From assembly GCF_963676065.1 (NCBI RefSeq), contig NZ_OY780933.1, forward strand, positions 3,202,122 through 3,266,121: 64,000 nt of DNA. The letters are read 5' to 3'. Positions 47,981 through 57,365 of this stretch are shown piece after piece. Origin of the DNA: Maridesulfovibrio sp. GTDB taxonomy: Bacteria > Desulfobacterota > Desulfovibrionia > Desulfovibrionales > Desulfovibrionaceae. The translations under genes and the position numbers were made by a program. Within the stretch, counting starts at the first letter, position 1. Each line of letters starts with the position of its first letter. The notes under the pieces are model-generated. The model worked only from the letters and a program-made list of their open reading frames with translations, did not search any database and was not told the origin of the DNA.

Positions 47981-48467
47981 CAGTAGGTTCCTCCGTGGCC
48001 CTGCGGGCTATGAATGCAATGATCTGAATGAGGAGTAATGCAAGGCCGACAGGGATTGCCAGTTGCGGAATCCAGAGCGGAGTTTCGGCAATGGTGTCGG
48101 CTGTCATTTCTAGGTCCCATGTTTCGTAAACCATTGATACGGCATACTTAAGAGCAAAAGCAGTGATGGCCGCTCCAAGAAGTCCGGAAATGATATCGGC
48201 GATACGCTTGCCGTTTGCCGAAAAATGGGAAGTAAGCAGGTTGATTCTAATCAGCCCGTCTTCTTTCATTGTATAGGCCAGCCCGGTCAAAATCAGGAAA
48301 ACGAGCGCGTAGCCACCGTACTCACTGGAAACAAGGGAGGATGTATTCAGCACCGCACGCAGAAAAATCTCAAGGACCACTAAGGCCACGATGAAAAGCA
48401 TCCCGGCAGCTGAAAGAAAGGCCCCTCCAGTAGAGAGGCCTTCGATTAGGCGAATAAATGCACGCAT
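47973..48467 (-). CDS. dctQ: TRAP transporter small membrane subunit (DctQ family), system 1
   Basis: The protein has 164 residues with four membrane segments. FLRAVLNTSSLVSSEYGGYALV is the family pattern after helix one. It sits between the binding protein and DctM in the usual P-Q-M order, 6 bases after dctP. Confidence 0.9.
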   Translation of the reverse strand: MRAFIRLIEGLSTGGAFLSAAGMLFIVALVVLEIFLRAVLNTSSLVSSEYGGYALVFLILTGLAYTMKEDGLIRINLLTSHFSANGKRIADIISGLLGAAITAFALKYAVSMVYETWDLEMTADTIAETPLWIPQLAIPVGLALLLIQIIAFIARRATEEPTDD

Positions 48468-48473
48468 ATCAAA

Positions 48474-49448
48474 CTACATTCCATAGGCTTTAATCACGCC
48501 CTTGAAGCCTTTTTTGGCTTTTTTGAGGGTATTTTCGAGCATCAGTTTAGCATCTGCGGAAAGCATATCGGCCACTTCTTTTGAAGGCTTTGAAATTACG
48601 ATACCGTTTTCAGCCAGAATTTTGAGGGATTCATCATTACTCGTGCTGGACTGTTTCCACTGATAAGCTTCAACTTCAGCAGCAGCCTTAAGCACTGCTT
48701 CCTGCTGTTCAGGATTAAGCGCATCCCAGTAATCTTTGTTGATGACCATCATATTCAGAGGGAAGGCGTAGTTGATTTTGGTGAAGTATTTAAGATTTTC
48801 CCAGAACTTACCGTCCTTACCGGAGACTGCGGATGTCAGCACGGAATCAACAAGCCCTGTCTGCAAAGCGGAATAAAGTTCACCCCAAGGCAATGACATG
48901 GGACTGGCACCGACAGCGCGAAGCAGTTCGGCTCCATTTTTGTCATATGTACGGGTTTTCATACCTTCAAAATCAGCAACGGTTTTGAGGGGTTTCTTGG
49001 TGAAAAGTCCACTCGGAGGCCAGGGAGCTGCGTAAAGCATTTTCTGATTCCAGCGACGGCAGGCCTTTTCATAATAAGGTTTGGCTGCTTCGTAGAGTTT
49101 TTTTGCTTCAGCATAGTTTTTGGCAATCAGGGGCATGGAGCTGACGCCGAAGACCTGATCGGAACCGGCAACAACACCCATAAGGATATCAGACATGGGC
49201 AGAGTACCGTCTTTTACGGCTTTTAGCAGCTCAGGACCCTTAAAACCGAGGCTTCCGCCGGGGTGGACGGTTATCTGTACTGAACCGGAGGTATATTCAG
49301 CGACCTTATCGGCGAAAAGCTGGGCACCCTGTGAATGAAAATTAGTGGCACCATAAATAGCGTTACAGTCCATCTTAAGATCTGCGGCTTGCGCGGAAAC
49401 GGCGAAAGCCAGAACCATAATTAAAGTGGTAATGATCCGTTTTAACAT
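48474..49448 (-). CDS. dctP: TRAP transporter substrate-binding protein (DctP family), system 1
   Basis: The protein has 324 residues. A signal peptide covers 1-21 (cleavage after AQA). The periplasmic binding domain has the DctP pattern GSLGFKGPELLKAVKDG and an Arg-containing motif FEGMKTRTYDKNGAELLRAV, where Arg usually grips a carboxylate. GGAGG precedes the ATG. First gene of the PQM operon, divergent from hyuA across 294 bases. Confidence 0.92.
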   Translation of the reverse strand: MLKRIITTLIMVLAFAVSAQAADLKMDCNAIYGATNFHSQGAQLFADKVAEYTSGSVQITVHPGGSLGFKGPELLKAVKDGTLPMSDILMGVVAGSDQVFGVSSMPLIAKNYAEAKKLYEAAKPYYEKACRRWNQKMLYAAPWPPSGLFTKKPLKTVADFEGMKTRTYDKNGAELLRAVGASPMSLPWGELYSALQTGLVDSVLTSAVSGKDGKFWENLKYFTKINYAFPLNMMVINKDYWDALNPEQQEAVLKAAAEVEAYQWKQSSTSNDESLKILAENGIVISKPSKEVADMLSADAKLMLENTLKKAKKGFKGVIKAYGM

Positions 49449-49742
49449 TGAGTAACCTCCGGTTTAATTTATTCTATTCTGTTATTTGAGAAATATTTTC
49501 CAAAAAAAACATCCATTTTTGTATTTTAAAGACTTAAAAATGATTCGCCATTTTGTATTTTTATACTCTTTTCCAAGCAAGGTCGGTCTAATTTATTATT
49601 TTTATACACAGAATTTTATAAAAATAACATCTTTTAATTATAGACAAGTTTGAGTAACGTCTGCCCAAATTGGTAAATTTTAAGCAATAGAAAATGCAAT
49701 TCATACTTAGCTTACAAGATATACATCAGAGGAGAACATATA
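49449..49742. promoter_or_regulatory. Divergent control region between dctP (system 1) and hyuA
   Basis: This AT-rich gap carries two near-identical direct copies of CATTTT(T)GTATTT, at 49514-49526 and 49549-49560, spaced 35 bases apart. The first is also part of an inverted repeat CATTTTT (49514-49520)/AAAAATG (49536-49542). These may be regulator sites. Clear promoter boxes were not pinned down. Confidence 0.4.
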
Positions 49743-51713
49743 GTGCTTATTATTGGTGTAGATACCGGCGGAACGTTCACGGATTTTATTTATAAGGACG
49801 GTGAGAAATGGGGAGTACACAAACGTCTTTCTACTCCACACGACCCTTCAGAAGCTGTAATTAAAGGCATTAAGCACATCGCCGGAGAGCGCAGGGTTCA
49901 GGTGGTGCATGGTTCTACCGTGGCTACCAATGCAATTCTCGAACGTAAAGGGGTCAAGACCGCCCTTATCACCAATGAAGGATTTGAAGATGTTATCCAG
50001 ATTGGTCGTCAGAACCGTTCCGACCTTTATGATTTAGCTTTTTGTAAAAAACCGCACATTGTCCCCCCTGAATTACGGTTTGGAATAAGCGGCAGAATTG
50101 ACCATGAAGGAAACGAAATCGAACCGTTTTCCGAAGAAAAAGTGCAGAACATTCTCAATAAAATTAAAGACTCAGATGTTGAATCTGTCGCTCTTTGTCT
50201 TCTTTTTTCCTACTTAAACCCCGAACACGAGAACAGAATGCGCGAACTTCTGTACGGCGCGGGAGTTCCTGTTTCGGTTTCCCATGAAATCCTCGCTGAA
50301 TTCCGTGAGTTCGAGCGCACCTCCACTACGGTTATCAACGCTTATGTTTCACCAAAGATGACCAAATACCTGACTAAACTTCAAAAAACTCTTGGCGATG
50401 ATCCTCTACGCATCATGCAGAGCAACGGAGGTTCCATTTCCGCCGAAACAGCCATGAGCGAATCAGTGCGAACCATACTTTCCGGTCCTGCCGGGGGCGC
50501 GGTAGGAGCGCACGCAATCGGTAAAATGGCCGGATATGACAGGCTCATCACCTTTGATATGGGCGGAACTTCCTCGGATGTTGCATTAATTAATGAAGAG
50601 CTGCCTCTGACTCTGGAATCGGCGATCGAGGATTATCCTGTCAAAGTGCCCATGATCGATATACATACCGTAGGTGCTGGCGGTGGTTCCATTGCCCGTC
50701 TTGACGCCGGTGGTTCCCTGACCGTCGGCCCGGAAAGCGCTGGCGCCGATCCCGGTCCCATCTGCTATGGCAAGGGCTCCGAAATTACCGTCACAGATGC
50801 CAATCTTTATCTGGGCAGGCTGATTCCCGAACATTTTCTTGGCGGTGAAATGGCCCTGCAAACCGACAAGCTGGACCAAGCAATGGAAAAAATGGCCGCA
50901 AAAGCTGGACTTACTCCGGTCGAGCTTGCCGAGGGAATCCTCGATATAGCCAATACCAACATGGAACGGGCCATCCGGGTTATCTCAGTGGAACGCGGAT
51001 TCGATCCCCGTGAATTCACCATGTTTTCTTTCGGCGGCGCGGGCGGCATGCATTGCGCATTTCTAGCCAAGCTGCTCTCCATTCCCAAACTGTTCATCCC
51101 GAATAATCCGGGCATCCTCTCCGCTGTAGGTATGGTCATGGCCGACGTAATCAAGGACTACTCCCTGACCGTAATGCGCACCCAGCACAATACTGACGAC
51201 GCGAAACTCGAAGAACTTTTTGCGCCTTTGGAAGAACAGGGCCGTAACGATCTGGCCGGGGAAGGTTTCGCAGCGGAAGATATTATCGTAGAAAGATTTC
51301 TGGACATGCGCTACCAGGGTCAGTCCTTTGAGATTATAGTCCCCTTCAACGGTGACTGGATCGAGGAATTCTCCCGTCTGCACAAACAGAATTACGGCTA
51401 CCGCAATGATGACAAGACTGTTGAAATCGTCAACATTCGTCTGCGCACCAAGGGCATGCCCACCAAGCCGGAATTCCCGGAAGCGGAAGCACTGGTTTCC
51501 GAAATGGACTCGGAAGCACTGCTCGGCACTACCGAAACCGTCTTTGATTCCGCTAAGCTGGAAACCCGCATCCTAAACCGCGAAAAACTCCGCCCCGGTA
51601 ACAAAGTGGACGGTCCGGCAATCATCATCGAATACAGCTCTACTCTGGTAATTCCGCCCTTTGCCAAGGGTCAGGTAGATGCATACGGCAACCTAATTTT
51701 CGACATTAAGTAG
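49743..51713 (+). CDS. hyuA: Hydantoinase/oxoprolinase subunit A (HyuA family)
   Basis: The protein has 656 residues from a GTG start with AGAGGAG upstream. The ATPase-like fold begins GVDTGGTFTDF; VHGSTVATNAILERKG, FDMGGTSSDV and HTVGAGGGSIA follow. Family knowledge: HyuA with HyuB forms ATP-dependent enzymes that open hydantoin, N-methylhydantoin or 5-oxoproline rings. hyuB is 16 bases downstream. Which ring is used here is unknown; the N-carbamoyl hydrolase at 61842 favours a ureide product. Confidence 0.93.
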   Translation: MLIIGVDTGGTFTDFIYKDGEKWGVHKRLSTPHDPSEAVIKGIKHIAGERRVQVVHGSTVATNAILERKGVKTALITNEGFEDVIQIGRQNRSDLYDLAFCKKPHIVPPELRFGISGRIDHEGNEIEPFSEEKVQNILNKIKDSDVESVALCLLFSYLNPEHENRMRELLYGAGVPVSVSHEILAEFREFERTSTTVINAYVSPKMTKYLTKLQKTLGDDPLRIMQSNGGSISAETAMSESVRTILSGPAGGAVGAHAIGKMAGYDRLITFDMGGTSSDVALINEELPLTLESAIEDYPVKVPMIDIHTVGAGGGSIARLDAGGSLTVGPESAGADPGPICYGKGSEITVTDANLYLGRLIPEHFLGGEMALQTDKLDQAMEKMAAKAGLTPVELAEGILDIANTNMERAIRVISVERGFDPREFTMFSFGGAGGMHCAFLAKLLSIPKLFIPNNPGILSAVGMVMADVIKDYSLTVMRTQHNTDDAKLEELFAPLEEQGRNDLAGEGFAAEDIIVERFLDMRYQGQSFEIIVPFNGDWIEEFSRLHKQNYGYRNDDKTVEIVNIRLRTKGMPTKPEFPEAEALVSEMDSEALLGTTETVFDSAKLETRILNREKLRPGNKVDGPAIIIEYSSTLVIPPFAKGQVDAYGNLIFDIK

Positions 51714-51729
51714 TCAGGAGGTATATATA

Positions 51730-53292
51730 ATGAATGTGAATCCGATCCTCCTTGAGGTTTTCAAGAACAGGTTTGCGGCAATCTCCGAAGAAATGGGCGT
51801 AACCCTGACCCGTACGGCTTTTTCCCCCAACATCAAAGAAAGACGCGATCTATCTTGCGCGGTATTTGACCGTAAAGGCGATATGGTCGCTCAGGCCGCC
51901 CATATCCCGGTCCATCTCGGGTCCATGCCATTGTCCGTTAAATCCGCTATTGAAAACAGCGATTTCAAGGATGGAGACATGGTTATGCTCAACGATCCTT
52001 TTAAGGGCGGCACCCATCTGCCGGATATTACGCTGGTTGCCCCGGTCTTCTGCGAAGGTTCACCGGAACCGGATTTTTACGTGGCCAACCGCGCCCACCA
52101 TTCAGATGTGGGTGGTATGGCTTCCGGGTCCATGCCTTTGTCTACTTCGCTGTATCAGGAAGGAATAATCATTCCCCCGATCAAGGTTGTGGAAAAAGGC
52201 GAGATCGTAACCGGAATCATGACACTGCTACTTAATAATGTGCGTACCCCGGTAGAACGGGAAGGAGATTTTGCGGCTCAGATCATGGCCAACATCACAG
52301 GCGTGACCAGACTTCAGGAATTGATCGACAAATACAGTCTGGAAAAAGTTGATTTTTACGCTGCCAGCCTCAATGACTACGCCGAATCCATCACCCGTGC
52401 GACCATCCGGGATATTCCCGACGGCATCTACAAATTTACCGACTACATGGACGGGGACGGCGTGGACTGCGAGAACGTACCCATCTCCGTAACAATGGAA
52501 ATCAAGGACGATTCCGCCAGCCTCGACTTTACCCGGTCCGGAGATCAGGTCAGCGGAAGTGTGAATGCGGTGCGTTCCATCACCCTTTCCGCCGTGCTAT
52601 ACGTATTTCGCTCCCTTATTAAGGGTGATGTACCCACCAACGCAGGCATCCTGCGTCCCATCGAGGTACTTACCCGCAAGGGTTCCATACTTGATGCAAA
52701 CTTTCCCGCAGCTGTTGCGGGCGGAAATGTTGAGACCTCGCAGCGTGTGGTCGATGTTGTGCTCGGCGCTCTGGCTGAGGCGATTCCGCAACGCATCCCG
52801 GCTGCAAGTCAGGGAACCATGAATAACATGACCATCGGCGGCATGGATGAACGTACCGGCAAGCCGTTTGCTTATTACGAGACTCTTGCCGGCGGCATGG
52901 GCGGTTCTGCCACCTGTCGCGGAGAGCATGCCACCCATTCACACATGACCAATACTCTGAATACTCCGGTGGAAGCACTGGAATACAGCTACCCTTTCCG
53001 CGTAAAAACATATTGTATCCGTAAGAATACCGGCGGATCAGGAAAGATTCCCGGCGGAGACGGCCTTGTGCGTGAGATCGAACTGCTTTCGGATTGCGAA
53101 ATCACCGTCCTTTCAGAGCGGAGGGTCAATGCTCCATACGGTTTGCAGGGCGGCGGACCCGGAACTCCGGGAAAAAACATCCTCATCCGCAATGGCGAGG
53201 AAAAGATACAGCCCGGTAAATTTCATTCACCGCTCAAAAAAGGAGACATTATCAGGATGGAAACTCCTGGCGGCGGAGGCTGGGGTAAATAG
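51730..53292 (+). CDS. hyuB: Hydantoinase/oxoprolinase subunit B (HyuB family)
   Basis: The protein has 520 residues. The family start NPILLEVFKNRFAAISEEMG, then SPNIKERRDLSCAVFD and DPFKGGTHLPDI are present. Near the end, GGGPGTPGKNILIR and TPGGGGWG close the domain. CAGGAGG lies before the ATG. It forms the second subunit with HyuA. The terminator and tRNA-Ser copy 3 follow at once. Confidence 0.94.
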   Translation: MNVNPILLEVFKNRFAAISEEMGVTLTRTAFSPNIKERRDLSCAVFDRKGDMVAQAAHIPVHLGSMPLSVKSAIENSDFKDGDMVMLNDPFKGGTHLPDITLVAPVFCEGSPEPDFYVANRAHHSDVGGMASGSMPLSTSLYQEGIIIPPIKVVEKGEIVTGIMTLLLNNVRTPVEREGDFAAQIMANITGVTRLQELIDKYSLEKVDFYAASLNDYAESITRATIRDIPDGIYKFTDYMDGDGVDCENVPISVTMEIKDDSASLDFTRSGDQVSGSVNAVRSITLSAVLYVFRSLIKGDVPTNAGILRPIEVLTRKGSILDANFPAAVAGGNVETSQRVVDVVLGALAEAIPQRIPAASQGTMNNMTIGGMDERTGKPFAYYETLAGGMGGSATCRGEHATHSHMTNTLNTPVEALEYSYPFRVKTYCIRKNTGGSGKIPGGDGLVREIELLSDCEITVLSERRVNAPYGLQGGGPGTPGKNILIRNGEEKIQPGKFHSPLKKGDIIRMETPGGGGWGK

Positions 53293-53301
53293 ACAAATAA
53301 G

Positions 53302-53336
53302 AAAAGCCCCTCGCAACAAAAGTTGCAAGGGGCTTT
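53302..53336. terminator. Terminator shared by hyuB and tRNA-Ser copy 3
   Basis: The stem AAAAGCCCCTCGCAAC/GTTGCAAGGGGCTTT (one wobble) with AAAA loop lies 10 bases after hyuB; on the minus strand it ends the tRNA transcript. Confidence 0.83.
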
Positions 53337-53348
53337 ATAAATTCAAGC

Positions 53349-53438
53349 TGGCGGAGAGGAGAGGATTCGAACCTCCGATAGCGTTAACTATACACGCTTT
53401 CCAGGCGTGCTCCTTAAGCCGGACTCGGACACCTCTCC
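53349..53438 (-). tRNA. tRNA-Ser, anticodon GGA (copy 3 of 3)
   Basis: It is identical in all 90 bases to copies 1 and 2, with encoded CCA. It lies between hyuB and pyrD on the minus strand. Confidence 0.97.
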
Positions 53439-53452
53439 GCTTGGGTGAGAAG

Positions 53453-53481
53453 TGTCTAGCTAAATCGAGACTGCTTGGCAA
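53453..53481 (-). promoter_or_regulatory. Promoter of tRNA-Ser copy 3
   Basis: TTGCCA and TAGACA (minus strand) are separated by 17 bases, with the common ATTTAGC before the -10. Confidence 0.8.
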
Positions 53482-53528
53482 GTACTTTTTAGATATTATT
53501 CTAAATAAAATCTAAAAAAACATACTTC

Positions 53529-54440
53529 CTAAACTTTCAGACTGCCGATAAATTCGTCAATAGATTCAGCCTTTATCCTTTCAAGAACCTTAGGTAATTC
53601 TTCAGCAACCTTAAAGGCTGTATCGGGACTGATGAAGTTTGCGGTTCCTATCTGCACAGCTGTAGCTCCGACAAGCAGAAATTCCGCGGCATCTTCAGCA
53701 CAAATAATTCCACCAAGCCCCATCACCGGAATCTTAACCGCATTCACGGCCTGATACACACACCTGAGCGCAACAGGCTTCACTGCCGGACCGGATAAAC
53801 CGCCGATGACATTGGCAAGACGCGGGGTTCTGCGTTCAATATCCACCGCCATACCGGATAAAGTATTGATGAGCGATAAAGCATCCGCCCCGCCGTCTTC
53901 AGCCGCTTTCGCGCATACAGTAATATCTGTAACATTGGGCGAAAGCTTGATGATTACCGGCTTGTTACCGGCATTTTTCTTTACTGCCTCGGCTACTCGG
54001 GTAATCTGGCGAGGGTCCTGACCGAAAGCGATACCGCCCTCTTTTACGTTAGGACAGGAAACATTTACCTCAAGGGCTGCAACACCCTCTTCACCTGCCA
54101 GAACTCCGGCCAACTCGCCGAATTCCTCGGCGTCAGTGGCATAAAGATTGGCCAGAACTGGCAAAGTTTTCCAAGGCAGTTTGGGTAATTTCTTATTAAT
54201 GAAATCCTCAACTCCGGGATTCTGAATACCGATGGCATTGAGCATACCGCACGGAGTTTCCGCTATCCTCGGCATGGGATTTCCTTCCCTCGGTTTGAGG
54301 GAAAGTCCTTTAACAACTATCCCGCCCAGAGATTCAAGATCGCCAAAACGTTGGAATTCAAGGCCGAAACCGAATGTCCCGGAAGCGGTCAGGATCGGAT
54401 TCTTGAGTTTCAGTCCGGCAAAATCAACTGATACATCCAT
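53529..54440 (-). CDS. pyrD: Dihydroorotate dehydrogenase B (NAD-linked), catalytic subunit
   Basis: The protein has 303 residues, class 1B. The FMN-barrel start VDFAGLKLKNPILTASGTFG and the active-site loop with Cys129 (EVNVSCPNVKEGG) place it in the 1B group, which uses Cys as base. FMN-site glycines (MGLGGIICAEDAAEFLL) follow. It oxidises dihydroorotate or, in reverse, reduces orotate, passing electrons through PyrK to NAD. It starts 3 bases after pyrK ends. Confidence 0.96.
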   Translation of the reverse strand: MDVSVDFAGLKLKNPILTASGTFGFGLEFQRFGDLESLGGIVVKGLSLKPREGNPMPRIAETPCGMLNAIGIQNPGVEDFINKKLPKLPWKTLPVLANLYATDAEEFGELAGVLAGEEGVAALEVNVSCPNVKEGGIAFGQDPRQITRVAEAVKKNAGNKPVIIKLSPNVTDITVCAKAAEDGGADALSLINTLSGMAVDIERRTPRLANVIGGLSGPAVKPVALRCVYQAVNAVKIPVMGLGGIICAEDAAEFLLVGATAVQIGTANFISPDTAFKVAEELPKVLERIKAESIDEFIGSLKV

Positions 54441-54443
54441 TTC

Positions 54444-55238
54444 TTAATCCTCCAGACTGAGATTGTTTACATTGAAAACAGGACCGGTGGTACAAACCTG
54501 AGTATGATGATCGTCAGCGTCCTTGCAAACACAGCCAAGGCAGGCACCGACACCGCAAGCCATGCGGTTTTCGAGGGAAAGTTCGGCATCTGCACCGTAC
54601 TTTTTGGCCGCATTCCAGATTGTTTTCAGGAACGGGGTCGGTCCGCATGAAACAATAAGTCCGTCCTTCTCAGCGTACTCTTTGACCAATTCCTCTATCC
54701 TTGCGATGATAGTGGGGATGTCTTCGGGGCTGTTTTCCTGAATATCTTCTACATCAACCTTACCCGCTATACCTTTATAAGGGTAATTTTCCAGCGGAGG
54801 ACGGTGCGCGAAGAACAATTTCAGATTTTCAGGCTGCGGATGGGTGTCGACATAACCGGAAAAGGGAGCTATGCCCATTCCTCCGGCGAGCATGAGTACG
54901 GGACGATTCTGCGGTTTGCTGAAAAAATTACCCAGCGGTCCCCAGATATTGACTTCATCGCCTTCTTTTAGCTCCAGCAGACGGGCTGTACCACGACCGA
55001 CCACCTGAAAAAGGATAGTCAGACTGGTCTCGTCTGCGTTACAAATAGAGAAAGGACGTCCCCAAACGAGGTCCAAAGGCCAAGAAACCGGCCTTATCAT
55101 AACGAATTGTCCGGCCCGCCAGCCCGGCTTCCAGTCCGGATATTCGAGCTTGAGTTCGACGATTTCCTCACCGGGTGAGGGAAGTCCGAGGGGCTTGTTG
55201 CTGATTACTTTAACAGCCCTGCAATTGTTTGCACTCAT
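54444..55238 (-). CDS. pyrK: Dihydroorotate dehydrogenase electron-transfer subunit
   Basis: The protein has 264 residues. A FAD-binding barrel and an NAD-binding half (MLAGGMGIAPF) are present. The [2Fe-2S] loop uses Cys228, Cys233, Cys236 and Cys249 (CGVGACLGC...CTTGPVF). It transfers electrons between PyrD FMN and NAD. It is first in the pyrK-pyrD transcript. Confidence 0.95.
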   Translation of the reverse strand: MSANNCRAVKVISNKPLGLPSPGEEIVELKLEYPDWKPGWRAGQFVMIRPVSWPLDLVWGRPFSICNADETSLTILFQVVGRGTARLLELKEGDEVNIWGPLGNFFSKPQNRPVLMLAGGMGIAPFSGYVDTHPQPENLKLFFAHRPPLENYPYKGIAGKVDVEDIQENSPEDIPTIIARIEELVKEYAEKDGLIVSCGPTPFLKTIWNAAKKYGADAELSLENRMACGVGACLGCVCKDADDHHTQVCTTGPVFNVNNLSLED

Positions 55239-55296
55239 GATTTAATCCTGTAGATTTTTGCTGACCGCATTTTTAGCGGCATAAGCGTGATAGATT

Positions 55297-57273
55297 ATGA
55301 ATGAACATAAACCAGAAATTCTTGCTCCGGCAGGCGATAAATCCTCTTTCCTTGCAGCTATAGCCGCAGGTGCTGACGCCGTCTATGCCGGACTTAAACA
55401 TTTTTCCGCCCGTATGGAAGCTTATAATTTCGCTACCGGCGAACTTGCGGCCCTTGCGGAGCTGGGTAGGGAAAACGGGGTTCGTACCCACATTCCCATG
55501 AACACACTGATCAAACCGGATGATATCAATTCCGCTGCCCGTCTTGTGGAACGAATCTCCCGTACCGTCAAGCCGGATGCCCTGATTATTCAGGACATAG
55601 CCATGGTCGATATTGCACGACAGGCCGGATTTGAAGGAGAGCTGCATCTCTCCACCCTTGCCAATGTCAGCCATCCCGTGGCCCTGAAGACCGCAGAAAA
55701 GCTGGGGGTAGACCGCGTGGTCATGCCTCGCGAACTGAATCTTGATGAAATCAAGATGATGGCCGAAGCATGTCCTGATTCCATGACCCTTGAAATGTTC
55801 GTACACGGTGCACTCTGCTATTCCGTTTCCGGCCGCTGCTACTGGAGCTCCTTTTTCGGTGGCAAAAGCAGCCTGCGCGGACGCTGTGTTCAGCCCTGCC
55901 GCAGACTGTACGGCGGAGCTAAACGGAAAGAAGCTCCCAAGCGTCTTTTTTCCTGTCTGGACCTAAGCCTTGATGTTCTTACCAAGCCGACCCTTTCCAT
56001 TCCCAAAGTAAGTTCATGGAAAATTGAAGGACGCAAAAAAGGCCCTCATTACGTATACTACACTGTATCCGCTTACCGCATGCTGCGCGATAATCCCAAT
56101 GACGCCAAAGTCAAAAAGGATGCCACGGAGCTGCTTGAACTCGCACTGGGCAGACCTTCATCGCACTCCGTATTCCTGCCGCAACGTCCCTATACTCCGC
56201 TCGATCCGGCTAACGAGACAGGATCAGGCTTTCTGATCGGAATCACCAAGCAGGAGAAAAACGGCAAACCGTATTTCAATTGCAGACAGGAACTGCTTTC
56301 CGGAGACTTCCTGCGTATCGGCTATCAGGATCAGCCCGGACACCAGACCATGAAAATCAGGAAATCCATCCCCAAACGGGGTAAAGTTTCCATTCCCGTA
56401 AAAGGAAAAACCCGCCTCAAATCAGGCACCCGTGTTTTCCTGATCGACCGCCGTGAAGAGGGGCTGGTAAAGGCACTTAAACAGCTCGATTCAAGACTTT
56501 CAAAGATCAAAGTTGCGGAAAAAGTTGCCAGCAACCTGACTATTGACCTGCCGCACCCCTGCCCGAAAGCGGAACGGACCGCTCGTCATACTTTGCAACG
56601 CAACCCGCCGAAAGGAAAGACCAAATTCGGTACCGATGTATGGCTTTCCATGAACGCTCTCAAGCGTACTCCGCGTCCGGCCGTATCAAAGATATGGTGG
56701 CACCTGCCCCCGGTTGTCTGGCCTGACGAAGAGAAGGAAATCCAGAAAATTATCGACATCTGTCTCAGCGGCGACGGACACGATTTTGTTCTCAATGCAC
56801 CTTGGCAGAAAGCGTTTTTCCCGAAAAATGCCAAAGTCAGGTTCCACGCAGGACCTTTCTGCAACGTTTCCAATCCGCTGACCATCGAAATGCTGGCCGA
56901 TATGGGATTTTCATCCGCCTACGTCAGCCCGGAACTGGCACGCGATGATTTTCTTGCCCTGCCCCAGAACAGTCCGCTCCCGCTGGGAGTTGTACTTTCC
57001 GGCATGTGGCCGCTGGGTCTTTCCAGAATCATAGCTGATGAAACAGAACTGATGAGTCCCATCTACAGCCAGAAAAAAGAGATCTGCTGGGCACGCCAAT
57101 ACGGACAAACCTACTGGATTTATCCGGGCTGGCCGCTTGATTTCAACGCGGAACGCAAAGTGCTGGAAAATTCCGGCTACTCCATATTCCTTGATATTCA
57201 GGAGCCGTGGCCCCGAGCTGTGCCCGAACCGCACCGCACCAGTAACTTCAACTGGGATTTAAGCTTATTGTAA
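55297..57273 (+). CDS. Peptidase U32-family protein (RlhA/TrhP-type RNA hydroxylation family)
   Basis: The protein has 658 residues. The U32 start EILAPAGDKSSFLAAIAAGADAVYAGL and the FVHGALCYSVSGRCYWSS Cys cluster followed by RCVQPCRR are present, which in this family hold an Fe-S centre. A long C-terminal extension (about 340-658, with DVWLSMNALKRTPRP) resembles the RlhA layout in length. Family knowledge: these proteins hydroxylate rRNA or tRNA bases with prephenate-linked cofactor chemistry. The exact RNA target is unknown. It is divergent from pyrK. Confidence 0.82.
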   Translation: MNEHKPEILAPAGDKSSFLAAIAAGADAVYAGLKHFSARMEAYNFATGELAALAELGRENGVRTHIPMNTLIKPDDINSAARLVERISRTVKPDALIIQDIAMVDIARQAGFEGELHLSTLANVSHPVALKTAEKLGVDRVVMPRELNLDEIKMMAEACPDSMTLEMFVHGALCYSVSGRCYWSSFFGGKSSLRGRCVQPCRRLYGGAKRKEAPKRLFSCLDLSLDVLTKPTLSIPKVSSWKIEGRKKGPHYVYYTVSAYRMLRDNPNDAKVKKDATELLELALGRPSSHSVFLPQRPYTPLDPANETGSGFLIGITKQEKNGKPYFNCRQELLSGDFLRIGYQDQPGHQTMKIRKSIPKRGKVSIPVKGKTRLKSGTRVFLIDRREEGLVKALKQLDSRLSKIKVAEKVASNLTIDLPHPCPKAERTARHTLQRNPPKGKTKFGTDVWLSMNALKRTPRPAVSKIWWHLPPVVWPDEEKEIQKIIDICLSGDGHDFVLNAPWQKAFFPKNAKVRFHAGPFCNVSNPLTIEMLADMGFSSAYVSPELARDDFLALPQNSPLPLGVVLSGMWPLGLSRIIADETELMSPIYSQKKEICWARQYGQTYWIYPGWPLDFNAERKVLENSGYSIFLDIQEPWPRAVPEPHRTSNFNWDLSLL

Positions 57274-57324
57274 TATTCTCTCGGCTGCGCTGCCATGCAG
57301 CCTTAACCCCCTTTAATTGATCCT

Positions 57325-57361
57325 ACGGGTTCCGTACAAATGTGCGGGACCCGTTTTTTTT
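57325..57361 (+). terminator. Intrinsic terminator of the U32 gene
   Basis: A 12-base stem CGGGTTCCGTAC/GTGCGGGACCCG with AAAT loop is followed by eight T residues. Confidence 0.93.
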
Positions 57362-57365
57362 ATAT

